From: a virus
Length of the DNA stretch: 24,515 bases
Reading direction: 5' to 3' (one strand)
IMG/VR virus record: IMGVR_UViG_3300046506_000094
Location: 1-24,515 of that record
The position numbers were made by a program, and so were the translations under genes. Below, in pieces: positions 7,027 through 15,539 of this stretch. The notes beneath the pieces are model-generated. The model was not told the origin of the DNA. It saw only the letters and a program-made list of their open reading frames with translations, and did not search any database. The first letter of the stretch is position 1; every line of letters begins with the position of its first letter.

Positions 7027-8121
7027 ATGGTTGACGACGGCATTCTACTGTCGGTGGGCAACTACATGCTGTCCGGGTGGACGACCCTGCGCTGTACTCG
7101 CGGAATTGAACGATTCCCGAGCGACTTCGAAATCGGCATGACGGAGTTATTTCCCGGTCAGGCGCGCGATGTCGTCGTCCAGCCCGGTGACGAGTGCATT
7201 CTGACGATCGGGCTCGACCCGGTCGTGACGGGCTATGTCGATCGCGTCGTGCCGAGTATCAACGCGGGCATGCATGAAATTCGCGTGACTGGCCGCGGCA
7301 AGTGTCAAGATCTGCTCGACTGCGCAGCGGAGTGGCCGAGCGGGCAAATTAGTAACTGCACGGCTGCGGACATCGCGACGAAACTCGCGGTGCCGTACAA
7401 CATCACCGTCAATTGCGATGTTGCGGGCCTGCCGATCATTCCGCAGCAGAACATCATGCTAGGCGAGACGGCCTACGAGATCATTGAACGGTCATCGCGC
7501 TTCAGTGCGCTGCTCGTCTATGAGGATCGCGACGGTTCTTTGCGTCTCACGCGCGCTACCACGACGGATGTGATGTCGAGTGGCGTGCAGGAAGGCGTCA
7601 ACATGGAAAGCGCGTCAGTTGAATGGTCGATGGATCAACGCTATTCCGACATCACTTGCGTGATGATCGGGACAAACAACCTGCAAGACCTTAACGCAGT
7701 CAATCAGCCCGCATACACCATCATCGATCCGAACGTCCCGCGCTTTAGGAACAGAATCATTATTGCCGAAGCCGGTCAGCTTGGCTGGGATGTCGGCAAG
7801 CAGCGCGCCGATTGGGAAATTGCGCGGCGCGCGGGGAGATCAAGGGTCGTTCATCTGACCGTCGATAACTGGCGTGACGTGGATGGAAACCTCTGGGAGC
7901 CGAATAAGCTAATCGACGTCCTGATTCCATCACTAAAGGTTTCGGGCGATCAGACTGGCACGGTGCCCGTTCGGTATCTCATCGCTGAAGTGACGTACCA
8001 CCTTGGCCTCGAAGGCACGCACGCGGAATTGATGCTGATGGTGCCAGAAGCATTCACGCCGCAGCCGGTGCTTATCCAGCCGCAATATGGCGAACTCATC
8101 GGAACAGTGCCGCAGCAATGA
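7027..8121 (+). CDS. Baseplate hub protein (Mu gpP-like)
   Basis: A 364-residue protein corresponding to Mu gpP / gp44, a T4 gp27-like hub trimer. The N-terminal block LSGWTTLRCTRGIERFPSDF, the central TGYVDRVVPSINAGMHEIRVTGRGKCQDLLDCAA and the C-terminal QTGTVPVRYLIAEVTYHLGLEGTHAELM lie in the order usual for this family. The hub joins the tail tube to the spike, whose gene follows with ATGA overlap (8118-8121). The ATG at 7027 lacks a recognisable Shine-Dalgarno; the purine-rich site in this gap is on the other strand and serves the moron. The usual coupling from gpN is therefore lost. Confidence 0.88.
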   Translation: MVDDGILLSVGNYMLSGWTTLRCTRGIERFPSDFEIGMTELFPGQARDVVVQPGDECILTIGLDPVVTGYVDRVVPSINAGMHEIRVTGRGKCQDLLDCAAEWPSGQISNCTAADIATKLAVPYNITVNCDVAGLPIIPQQNIMLGETAYEIIERSSRFSALLVYEDRDGSLRLTRATTTDVMSSGVQEGVNMESASVEWSMDQRYSDITCVMIGTNNLQDLNAVNQPAYTIIDPNVPRFRNRIIIAEAGQLGWDVGKQRADWEIARRAGRSRVVHLTVDNWRDVDGNLWEPNKLIDVLIPSLKVSGDQTGTVPVRYLIAEVTYHLGLEGTHAELMLMVPEAFTPQPVLIQPQYGELIGTVPQQ

Positions 8122-8717
8122 GCGATCAACAAGGAATTCTGGAACGCACCGCACGGCGCGTTCTGCTTTCGCTCGCCCGCGCGCTGGTGACGACGGTGAA
8201 CGATGCCGGCGGCTTTCAGCGCGTACAGGTGAAGATCAATGCGCTTGAGACGGCCGACAACACGCCGCGCCCGGTTGAGTTCGGGCTGACGTCGAATCCG
8301 CCGGTCGGCTCCGATGCTTTCGTAGTGTTCCTCGGCGGCGATCGTTCGAACGGCGTCGTGCTCGGCACTGTGCATCAGCCGTCGAGGCCAAAGAACCTCG
8401 CGTCGGGAGAAACGATGATCTACAGCCAGGATGGAAAGCAGATTTATCTGACGGCGTCAGGCGGGATTGTGGTCGATGCCAAGAATCAGGCCGTCACGGT
8501 CAACGACGCCACGACGGTGACGATCAACGCAGCGTCGAAAGTGGTCATGAATACGCCACTACTTCAGGTATCTGGCGACATCATCGACAACGCCGGCAGC
8601 AATGCTCACACGATGGCGCAGATGCGCTCCATCTACAACACGCACACGCACCCGGTCGTCAACGTTCAGACGGGCGGCAGCACGATCAACACCAACGGGC
8701 CGAGCGCGACGGAATGA
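8118..8717 (+). CDS. Baseplate assembly / membrane-piercing spike protein (Mu gp45-like)
   Basis: A 199-residue protein. Residues 10-90 form an OB-fold-like domain (RVQVKINALETADNTP, then GSDAFVVFLGGDRSNGVVLGTVHQP). Residues about 95-165 are rich in alternating Val/Thr/Ala/Asn, as in a triple-stranded beta-helix. The tip holds H176-T-H178, matching the HxH iron-binding apex described for Mu gp45 and P2 gpV. It is the central spike that punctures the outer membrane. It overlaps gpP upstream and gp46 downstream by ATGA. Confidence 0.9.
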   Translation: MSDQQGILERTARRVLLSLARALVTTVNDAGGFQRVQVKINALETADNTPRPVEFGLTSNPPVGSDAFVVFLGGDRSNGVVLGTVHQPSRPKNLASGETMIYSQDGKQIYLTASGGIVVDAKNQAVTVNDATTVTINAASKVVMNTPLLQVSGDIIDNAGSNAHTMAQMRSIYNTHTHPVVNVQTGGSTINTNGPSATE

Positions 8718-9160
8718 CGGATACGACGACAGTTTGGGACACCGCTAATTCCCGCGGAGACTGGGTCATGTCCGGCGCATTGCTCGAGACGGGCAGTGAT
8801 CTTCAAACGGCCCTGCTCATCTCTCTTTTCACCGATCGGATAGCCGCTCCAGACGACGTCATTCCCGACGGATCAAACGACCCGCGCGGCTGGTGGGGCG
8901 ATGCCGGCGAGACCGTGAATATTGGCTCTCGTCTCTGGCTGCTGAATCGCGCGAAGCAGACGCAGGAAACGTTGCAGCGGGCCTACGACTACATCGTAGA
9001 GGCGCTGCAATGGATGATCGACGACGGGGTAGTAGCTAAGTTTGATGTGCTGGTCGAGTGGACCAAGGCAAGCGAACTAGGTGCACAGGTCGTCGCATAC
9101 AAACAGGATGGCTCCACGGTGGCGAGTGCCTTTACGTGGGCGTGGCAAGGGGTTAGCTAA
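8714..9160 (+). CDS. Baseplate protein, phage GP46 family (Mu gp46-like)
   Basis: A 148-residue protein of the GP46 family. The block [16 protein letters not shown] followed by DPRGWWGD is characteristic; the tryptophan-rich stretch is found in most gp46/gpW-type wedge proteins. It is expected to be the gp25-like wedge subunit that links sheath to baseplate. It is coupled by ATGA to the spike gene (8714-8717) and by TAATG to gp47 (9158-9162). Length agrees with Mu gp46. Confidence 0.9.
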   Translation: MTDTTTVWDTANSRGDWVMSGALLETGSDLQTALLISLFTDRIAAPDDVIPDGSNDPRGWWGDAGETVNIGSRLWLLNRAKQTQETLQRAYDYIVEALQWMIDDGVVAKFDVLVEWTKASELGAQVVAYKQDGSTVASAFTWAWQGVS

Positions 9161-10281
9161 TGCCGTTTTCTAGACCGTTGCTGACGGATTTGCAGACTCA
9201 GGTCGCGTCCGACATTGCCTCCAGCGTGCCGGGTTCAGATCCTCTGCTCCGCATCGCTAACCTGAAGATCACCGGCAAGGTGCAGGCTGGTCTTGCTCAC
9301 CTTCACTACGGCTATATCGACTGGATCTCCAAGCAGGCCGTACCGTGGACAGCGACAGATGAATACCTCGCCGGATGGGGCGCACTGAAGGGTGCCTATC
9401 TGAAGGGTGCGGATCTTGCGACAGGCAACGTGACGTTTCCGGGATCTTCCGGAACCATCCTCGCTGGGACGCAGGTTGTTCGCGGCGATGGCGTGACGTA
9501 TACGACCAACGCAGACGCAACCGTATCGGGCTCGTCGGTGACGGTCGCAGTGACCGCCACGACTCCCGGCGCTAACGGGAACTGTGATTCGGGAACCGCA
9601 CTAACGCTCGGCAAGGCTGTTACCGGCATTCAGTCGGGCGGCACTGCTACGGGAGCGTTCACTGGCGGCGCCGACGTCGAGACTCAGGCTGCTTTCAGTA
9701 GCCGCGTCATGTCGGCGTTTCAGACATCGCCGCAGGGCGGCGCACAAGGCGACTACAAGACGTGGGCGCTCGCCGTCCCAGGCGTCACGCGCGCATGGGT
9801 GGCGCCGAACGGATTCGGGACCGGGACCGTAGTCGTGTATTTCATGATGGACGTGTCCGAAGCTGCCCACAACGGTTTCCCGCAAGGTACGAATGGCGTA
9901 TCTGCGAACGATCAAGGCCCTGGCGGAGTTCCGCGCGGCACGGTGGCTACTGGCGATCAGCTAACGGTCGCGAACGCCATCATCGCGCTTCAGCCGGTCA
10001 CGGCTCTCGTCTACGCCTGCGCGCCGATTCAGAACACGGTCAACTTCACGATTTCCGGGCTTTCGTCGTCCAGCACGACGACGCGCAACGCAATTTCGGC
10101 GGCGATTGCCGGCGTGTTCCTTGCCAATGGCGCACCGGGCGGGACGATCAACCTGTCTGATATTGAATCAGCCATCGGTGCGGTCTCCGGCACAGCCGGA
10201 TTCGTGATCACGTCTCCATCCGGAAACATCACGAATGCGACCGGCAATCTGCCAGTCCTCGGCAGCATCAACTATCCGTGA
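9160..10281 (+). CDS. Baseplate J-like wedge protein (Mu gp47-like)
   Basis: A 373-residue protein of the baseplate J family. The N-terminus ([20 protein letters not shown]) and the block [27 protein letters not shown] are typical. A beta-rich insert (about residues 85-165; [20 protein letters not shown]) is the usual J-family subdomain. [40 protein letters not shown] is the best-conserved region. It is the wedge component that connects hub and fibre attachment proteins. It starts on the TAATG overlap with gp46 and is followed eight bases later by the gp48 homologue. Confidence 0.92.
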   Translation: MPFSRPLLTDLQTQVASDIASSVPGSDPLLRIANLKITGKVQAGLAHLHYGYIDWISKQAVPWTATDEYLAGWGALKGAYLKGADLATGNVTFPGSSGTILAGTQVVRGDGVTYTTNADATVSGSSVTVAVTATTPGANGNCDSGTALTLGKAVTGIQSGGTATGAFTGGADVETQAAFSSRVMSAFQTSPQGGAQGDYKTWALAVPGVTRAWVAPNGFGTGTVVVYFMMDVSEAAHNGFPQGTNGVSANDQGPGGVPRGTVATGDQLTVANAIIALQPVTALVYACAPIQNTVNFTISGLSSSSTTTRNAISAAIAGVFLANGAPGGTINLSDIESAIGAVSGTAGFVITSPSGNITNATGNLPVLGSINYP

Positions 10282-10289
10282 GGTGAGCC

Positions 10290-10886
10290 ATGCCAGCACC
10301 AAACCTCACTGGCGCGGACTTTCTCCGCGCGTTTCAGGCCTTGATGCCACAGGGCCGCGTGTGGCCTCGCGATCCTGACGCCGTACAGACACAGGTCTTT
10401 ACCGGCCTAACGCAGATTTACGGACGCAACACCGCGCGAGCGAACTACCTGCTTGTCGATGCGTTCCCCGCAACGACATATGAGTTGCTTCCGGAATGGG
10501 AAGCGACGCTCGGCCTTCCTGATCCGTGCGCCGGAGAATCGCCAACGGTCCAGCAACGTCGAGCCCAAGTCGTCGCGCGGCTCTCGAATAGTGGCGGCCA
10601 GTCCGCTGCGTACTACATCGGCTTCGCGGCGCAGCTCGGCTACGGCATCACGATTACCAACTACGCGCCCTTCCGTTGCGGGCAAAGCACGTGCGGTCAG
10701 CAACTCGGGAATGCCGACTGGTTTTTTACCTGGTCGGCCAACGCGCCTCTTAACACCGTGACCAGATTCGCCGCAGGCCAATCAACGGCCGGCGAACCGC
10801 TCGCGTCCTGGAGCAATACCGTCCTTCAGTGTGAATTGAACGCCATCGCGCCGGCTCACACGGTCCTGCAATTCAGATTCTCGTAA
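10290..10886 (+). CDS. DUF2313 (YmfQ-like) tail protein (Mu gp48-like)
   Basis: A 198-residue protein of the DUF2313 / YmfQ family, which joins baseplate and fibres in Mu-like phages. Conserved blocks are LTGADFLRAFQALMPQGRVWP at the start, LLPEWEATLGLPDPC, and QQRRAQVVARLSNSGGQS. The C-terminal region has paired cysteines (FRCGQSTCGQQL) as seen in many homologues. GTGAGGTGAGCC just before the ATG supplies the ribosome site. Position between gp47 and the tail fibre gene is conserved. Confidence 0.9.
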   Translation: MPAPNLTGADFLRAFQALMPQGRVWPRDPDAVQTQVFTGLTQIYGRNTARANYLLVDAFPATTYELLPEWEATLGLPDPCAGESPTVQQRRAQVVARLSNSGGQSAAYYIGFAAQLGYGITITNYAPFRCGQSTCGQQLGNADWFFTWSANAPLNTVTRFAAGQSTAGEPLASWSNTVLQCELNAIAPAHTVLQFRFS

Positions 10887-10895
10887 AGGCTCTCC

Positions 10896-12158
10896 ATGTA
10901 TCAAATCGATAACTCGACTGCGGCAGTGTCGCAGCCGGCGGCTACTGCTGCCGGTTCGGCTGGCTTTTTCACGGACGGCAATCCGGCAACGAGCACGCCT
11001 GCGACGATCGTCCCGGCTGAATGGCTGAATGCCGTGATGATGGAGCTGTCCAATGTCGTCACTGGCGCAGGGCTTACGCTGAGCAAGCCGACCTACACCC
11101 AGGTACTGGCAGCGATCAGGCGGATTGGCCAGAACACCATCGTATTGGCCGACACTGGCGCAGTGAATGCCTATACGGCAACCAATGCAACACCGCTTGT
11201 CGCGGGTACGTGGATCGACGGTGTTGTTCAGGCAGTCAAGATCGCCCACGCGAACACCGGAGCATCGACGTACGCTCCGGATGGCCTGACCGCAATTCCG
11301 ATCTACGGCCTTGGTCTGCAACCGCTGCAAGGTGGTGAACTGGCGCTGAACGGTACTGCCGTCTTGATGCGCCTGACCATCGCGGGCGTGAACAGCGGCA
11401 ACCCGATTGCGGTCCTCATGGAATGCGCCGGCGGTGCACAGCAAATCGCCCCCGCCACTGCAAGCCAGCATGCGGTGCAGCTTGGGCAGATCGGCGGCGG
11501 CCAATATCTCGGCACGCAGATCTTTACATCGAGCGGCACCTATACGCCTGGCGTCTATACGGTAGGTGGACGCAGTGTCACTGCCAGCAAGGCGCGATTC
11601 CGTGGCGTGGCGGCCGGTGGTGCTGGCGGCGGCACTGCAGCCACTTCTGCCGGGCAAGCTGCATCTGGCGGTGGCGGTGCCGCAGGCAATCCGTTCGAAT
11701 TCACTCTTTCACCGGCCGCCACTCAAACGATCACGATAGGTGCCGCCGGAACGGGTGTTGCCGGTAGTTCTGGCGGATCGGGCGGCAATCTTGTAATCGG
11801 TGCAATTGCAACCATCAAGGGTGGCGCTGGCGGCGCGGTTGGAGGCGTGCTCGGTTCGTTCCCTGGCAATTCGGGTCAAGGTGGTTTGCCCTCGGCATCG
11901 ACGATTTCCGGAACCGGCGTGACCGTGATTTACAACGGTTATGGTCAGGGCGGAAACGTCGGCTCGTGCTTCTCGATCAGTTTCACCATCAACGGGCCGG
12001 GTGGTTCGTCTCCCTATGGTTCGAGCGGTGTGTTCGGGCAGCCTGGCGCGCTCGGATTTGGGAGTGGTGGCCTGGGTGCTGGTGTAGGTCAAAGCACGGC
12101 AGCAGCAGCCGGATCACCCGCAGCCCCTGGAATTCTTTTCATCGACGAGTACGCCTAA
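10896..12158 (+). CDS. Tail fibre protein with glycine-rich C-terminal domain
   Basis: A 420-residue protein. Residues 1-80 (with the blocks GFFTDGNPATSTPATIVPAE and WLNAVMMELSNVV) form the N-terminal attachment module common to phage tail fibres. Residues about 80-190 look like a shaft. From about residue 205 (FTSSGTYTPGVYT) the chain becomes a glycine-rich domain with runs such as GGGGAAG and GGSGGN, ending in a hydrophobic strand FIDEY. Glycine-rich fibre tips are known as receptor-binding domains in other phages, so this part likely contacts the host surface. An AAAGG precedes the ATG. The TAA overlaps the next gene (TAATG). Confidence 0.88.
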   Translation: MYQIDNSTAAVSQPAATAAGSAGFFTDGNPATSTPATIVPAEWLNAVMMELSNVVTGAGLTLSKPTYTQVLAAIRRIGQNTIVLADTGAVNAYTATNATPLVAGTWIDGVVQAVKIAHANTGASTYAPDGLTAIPIYGLGLQPLQGGELALNGTAVLMRLTIAGVNSGNPIAVLMECAGGAQQIAPATASQHAVQLGQIGGGQYLGTQIFTSSGTYTPGVYTVGGRSVTASKARFRGVAAGGAGGGTAATSAGQAASGGGGAAGNPFEFTLSPAATQTITIGAAGTGVAGSSGGSGGNLVIGAIATIKGGAGGAVGGVLGSFPGNSGQGGLPSASTISGTGVTVIYNGYGQGGNVGSCFSISFTINGPGGSSPYGSSGVFGQPGALGFGSGGLGAGVGQSTAAAAGSPAAPGILFIDEYA

Positions 12159-12331
12159 TGAGTAATCGATACGCAATCGTAGAAAACGGTGTTGTGACCA
12201 ATGTGATTCTGTGGGATGGAGAGGCCGAATGGAGTCCGGAATCCGGCACGGCTAATCCGCTTCCGGATGGCTCGCCTGTAGCGCCGGGATACACCTTCGA
12301 CGGCGCCAAGTACACCGAACCCTCAGCTTAA
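12158..12331 (+). CDS. Small tail-fibre-associated protein
   Basis: A 57-residue protein, MSNRYAIVENGVVTNVILWDG and onward. The RYAIVENGVVxNVIxWDG pattern is frequent in short proteins, or N-terminal domains of longer ones, encoded directly after tail fibre genes in phages of Burkholderia and relatives. A role in fibre folding or attachment is commonly assumed but not shown. It starts on the TAATG overlap with the tail fibre gene, so it is translated with it. The ending (YTFDGAKYTEPSA) is complete in the usual way for the small form. Confidence 0.75.
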   Translation: MSNRYAIVENGVVTNVILWDGEAEWSPESGTANPLPDGSPVAPGYTFDGAKYTEPSA

Positions 12332-12344
12332 GAACTGCACTCTG

Positions 12345-13670
12345 ATGAAGAAAATTCTTTTTGCGGCACTTCTTGTGCCGTTGATGGCCCTCGCTCAAAC
12401 TCCGCTATCCGTATCGCAAGGGGGAACTGGCGCGGCGACGTTGTCAGGCTATCTTTACGGCAATGGAACTAATGCTGTAACGGGGTCGGCGACGCTGCCT
12501 GCCACGTCGATCGACTATGGCGCTGGCGTCACAGCGCTATCGGGTGTCTCGCTACCCATTTCTCTGTTTGGCGAGTCCGCTGGTGCCTGGTATTTTTCTG
12601 GCGGCGGCATTTCCGTAACGGACAGTTCATCGCATGCTGGCGTTGGGCACGCGGCATACAGCTTTGCGAGTTACCCTCTCGGAACTGGCGCGATCGGCCC
12701 GACGAATGCAGACTTTGGATTTTCCGTTAGCCTGCTGAAGCAGAATTTGGGAACCGTCAATGCGCACGCTGGAGAGCTGGATGGCGCATACTTTGTGGTT
12801 CGCAATGATGGCTCCAACTCTGATACGACCGGCTTCCTGATCGACGTCGGGAATTATGGGTCTGGATTCAATGCGCTATTCGAAGGTAACAATACGGCCT
12901 TTTCGGGTGGATCGATCACGCAAGCGGTGAATAACCAGGCCGGCGTCGTGGATACGCGCACGGGGAGTCAGTTTGGTTATGTTGTGCAGAAGACCACTGG
13001 TAACGGCGGCGTCGCGTATCTCGCGGCGCAGGGGTCGGGGCAATGGCAACACCTGCTCCAATTCTCCGGCGGTGGCGCGGTTCGCTTCGATATGCCGATC
13101 GATTCGAACAATGTCGTCACGATGCGAATGGTAGACGCAAGCCTTCAATCGAAGACGATCCGCGTCAACAACAACGCACTGTCGGTGGTCAACAACGCCG
13201 GCAATGCTGAGATTTTTGCGTTAGCGGATAACGGCAATCTGACATTGGGCGGCGGCATCGTCGGGGCAACCGGAGTTGGCAATGCCAATTCCGGCAATGT
13301 CGGCGAATATCAATCTGCCACCAGCAATGGCGTTTCTCTGACGAGCAACACAGTCACGAATATGGCGTCTTTTCCATTGTCGGCAGGCGACTGGGATGTG
13401 CAGGGGTGCGCGCAATTCGTGCCAGCAGGATCAACTAACATCGCAGCAATTGCTGCCAGCATCAGCACTTCATCCGGTGGCCTTGGCGGTCTCGGCTCGC
13501 TATCGCAAATGAATGCGTCATTCTTGACGGGCCAAGGCGATTATCTGTGCACGCCTACGGTGCGGGAGAATTTCTCATCGGCAACCCAGGTGTACCTGAC
13601 GGGATATTCCTCGTTTGGCACAAGCTCCATGACCGCGAACGGCTTTATTAGGGCTCGGCGCGCACGTTGA
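12345..13670 (+). CDS. Fibre-like phage protein with an N-terminal signal peptide
   Basis: A 441-residue protein. The start, MKKILFAALLVPLMALAQ, is a good Sec signal peptide. Next comes SQGGTGAATLSGYLYGNGT, a motif often found in phage fibre proteins. The middle is Gly/Asn/Ser-rich and beta-prone. The last 110 residues, with FPLSAGDWDVQGCAQF and a terminal GFIRARRAR, match a C-terminal domain shared by many phage structural proteins (often GTIRARRVR). It is thus a virion-type fibre or decoration protein by sequence, yet it carries an export signal, which is unusual. No strong ribosome site precedes the ATG. The function is not known. Confidence 0.7.
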   Translation: MKKILFAALLVPLMALAQTPLSVSQGGTGAATLSGYLYGNGTNAVTGSATLPATSIDYGAGVTALSGVSLPISLFGESAGAWYFSGGGISVTDSSSHAGVGHAAYSFASYPLGTGAIGPTNADFGFSVSLLKQNLGTVNAHAGELDGAYFVVRNDGSNSDTTGFLIDVGNYGSGFNALFEGNNTAFSGGSITQAVNNQAGVVDTRTGSQFGYVVQKTTGNGGVAYLAAQGSGQWQHLLQFSGGGAVRFDMPIDSNNVVTMRMVDASLQSKTIRVNNNALSVVNNAGNAEIFALADNGNLTLGGGIVGATGVGNANSGNVGEYQSATSNGVSLTSNTVTNMASFPLSAGDWDVQGCAQFVPAGSTNIAAIAASISTSSGGLGGLGSLSQMNASFLTGQGDYLCTPTVRENFSSATQVYLTGYSSFGTSSMTANGFIRARRAR

Positions 13671-13674
13671 GCAT

Positions 13675-13776
13675 CTAGAATGGCAGGTAGCCTTCCGCGA
13701 TTATCCACAGCGTGAAGGCTGCCCACGCCGTCATGGCGATGGCGAGCAGGACTTTTTGTTTGGATGTGAGCGTCAT
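13675..13776 (-). CDS. 33-residue single-span membrane peptide
   Basis: A small frame, MTLTSKQKVLLAIAMTAWAA and onward, ending EGYLPF. After a short lysine-bearing N-terminus, residues about 9-28 form one hydrophobic helix with two tryptophans. It is divergent from the large membrane glycosyltransferase-like gene, the two starts being 74 bases apart. A modest TGGAAAA lies upstream of its ATG. The organised charge and helix pattern favours a real product, perhaps an accessory of the neighbouring membrane protein, but size keeps confidence low. Confidence 0.45.
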   Translation of the reverse strand: MTLTSKQKVLLAIAMTAWAAFTLWIIAEGYLPF

Positions 13777-13850
13777 GTGATTTTCCAGGGAGAGTCGGGA
13801 TTCTAGCAGACGCCCATAGGGTATGATTCCGCCGATTATTGGAGATCGAT

Positions 13851-15524
13851 ATGGCGGATGTTCTGAACCCAAATAATGCAAAAAGCGCCAGCCAAGCCAC
13901 GACCTATCTGACGGCTGCAGCGCTCCTGATCGGCGCATTCGTAACACTCACCACGTGGTACGGGGTATATCACTTCTATTCTCCGATTCCATGGTGGGAC
14001 GAGTGGGACGGATACCTGACCTTCTACCGCAGCGTCGCCATTGACGGCGCTGGCCTGCATGTCTGGTTTTCTCAACACGTTGACCACCGGATATTCACGT
14101 CGCGAGTCCTGTTCTGGCTGGACCTTCGATATTTCCACGGTAATCACATTATCCTGTTCGTCGCCCAGCAGGCCATGCTGGTCGCGATTGTCGCCGCGCT
14201 CGCGCTGGCCGCGCGCCGCACGCAGAAGAATCCGTGGTGGGTGCTCGGGATATCCGCTGCCTTTGTCTTCTCATGGGTGCAGTACGAGACGTTCAAATGG
14301 GGCTTCGAAACACAGGTGGTCGCGGCGTTCTTCTTCACGGTAATGTCGATTAACGAGTATGTCAGGCCCGAGTCTGGACCGATCCGGCGCATTGTGGTCG
14401 CGTTCCTGCTGGCTGCACTGGCTGAGTTCTCAATGGGCAATGGCATCGCGGCACCGTGCTGCATCGTGGCGATTGCGATCATCACCCGGCGCCCGCTTAA
14501 GGAGATTGTGCTCGTTGGAATTGTGGCTGCCGCGCTGGTTTCGCTCTACCTCATCGGCTACGTGAGCCCCGGAACTTACCAGATTCCGCTGCCCGGATCG
14601 CTGACGCTGCATCGCCTCGCCTTCCTGCTCGCATTCATGGCGAACCCGCTGGCGCAGGTTGGCTCGTCGAACAAGGTATGCATTGTGATCGGCGCACTGG
14701 TGCTACTCGCTGGTACGGGAGTTTCATTGCGTGATTATTTCGCAAGGAACGTTACGCCGTACCGCGCGCTGCTAATTGGCATTTTCCTGTTCGTCGCGGT
14801 GTCAGGTCTGGCTGCGGCATTCGGGCGCGGCTTGGGCGGTGCAGGCGCGGCGCTCGCGAGCCGGTACACGATGGGGCCGCTGCTCGGGTGGACAGTCCTG
14901 CTCATGCTCCTGGCGGAATCATATGCTGTTCCGGCCATGTCCATTGCGGCTGTCGGTGCCGTCGTGCTGTCTGTCGCACAGCTTCAGACATTTTCCAGCA
15001 ATGGGTATCTGTATGGGTGGAAGCTCGGGATTCTCAGCACGAAGATTGGCCTAGAGCACACTGAGTTTTCGAGTCAGGTCTATCCCGGAACACCGGAGTT
15101 TATGCACCAGCGATTTCTGAAAACAGCCGAGTTTGCGACAAGGTATCAACTCGGCGTGTATCAGAGGGCGTGGCTCAAGGATGCGGGTGTGGTGAAGTTC
15201 GACCCAGCGAAGGTTGGCGGGAAATGCCGCGGCAACGTTGATCGTGTCGTCACTGATCCTGTCGGATTGACCGCAGAAGGATGGTCAGTGACTAAACAGA
15301 AGCGCGACGTGCTGATCGTGCTCACAGACGCGCACGGCGAAACGATCGGCTATGGTGTAACGGGGCAGACGCGCAAGGACGTGCATAAGGATGTAGCTGG
15401 GGCCGGCGCTCACAATGGCTGGGTCGGATTCGCGAAACATGTCGATGGCCCGGTGGCAGCTTACGCTTACACGGGAGGGATGTTCTGCAGGCTGAGCGGT
15501 CAGCCCGCAGTCGCAGATCACTGA
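13851..15524 (+). CDS. Polytopic membrane protein, probable GT-C type glycosyltransferase (Gtr-like)
   Basis: A 557-residue inner-membrane protein with about ten or more hydrophobic helices over residues 18-390 and a soluble C-terminal domain. The first predicted periplasmic loop carries WWDEWD (residues 48-53) and HVDHR (76-80), an acidic arrangement like that of lipid-linked-sugar GT-C enzymes. Phages use such enzymes to decorate O-antigen and so change serotype and block superinfection. The C-terminal 110 residues (from CRGNVDRVV) look like a beta-rich periplasmic domain. GGAG at 13841-13844 fixes the ATG at 13851 over the upstream TTG at 13839. A TATGAT (13822-13827) could be a -10 box. 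No GtrA or GtrB partner is seen, and the substrate cannot be named. Confidence 0.65.
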   Translation: MADVLNPNNAKSASQATTYLTAAALLIGAFVTLTTWYGVYHFYSPIPWWDEWDGYLTFYRSVAIDGAGLHVWFSQHVDHRIFTSRVLFWLDLRYFHGNHIILFVAQQAMLVAIVAALALAARRTQKNPWWVLGISAAFVFSWVQYETFKWGFETQVVAAFFFTVMSINEYVRPESGPIRRIVVAFLLAALAEFSMGNGIAAPCCIVAIAIITRRPLKEIVLVGIVAAALVSLYLIGYVSPGTYQIPLPGSLTLHRLAFLLAFMANPLAQVGSSNKVCIVIGALVLLAGTGVSLRDYFARNVTPYRALLIGIFLFVAVSGLAAAFGRGLGGAGAALASRYTMGPLLGWTVLLMLLAESYAVPAMSIAAVGAVVLSVAQLQTFSSNGYLYGWKLGILSTKIGLEHTEFSSQVYPGTPEFMHQRFLKTAEFATRYQLGVYQRAWLKDAGVVKFDPAKVGGKCRGNVDRVVTDPVGLTAEGWSVTKQKRDVLIVLTDAHGETIGYGVTGQTRKDVHKDVAGAGAHNGWVGFAKHVDGPVAAYAYTGGMFCRLSGQPAVADH

Positions 15525-15539
15525 TGTACGGTACGTCGG

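Noticed and set aside
7020-7110. A minus-strand promoter for the moron within gpP (TAGAAT-like -10)
   Set aside because: No acceptable -35 at the right distance, so not annotated.
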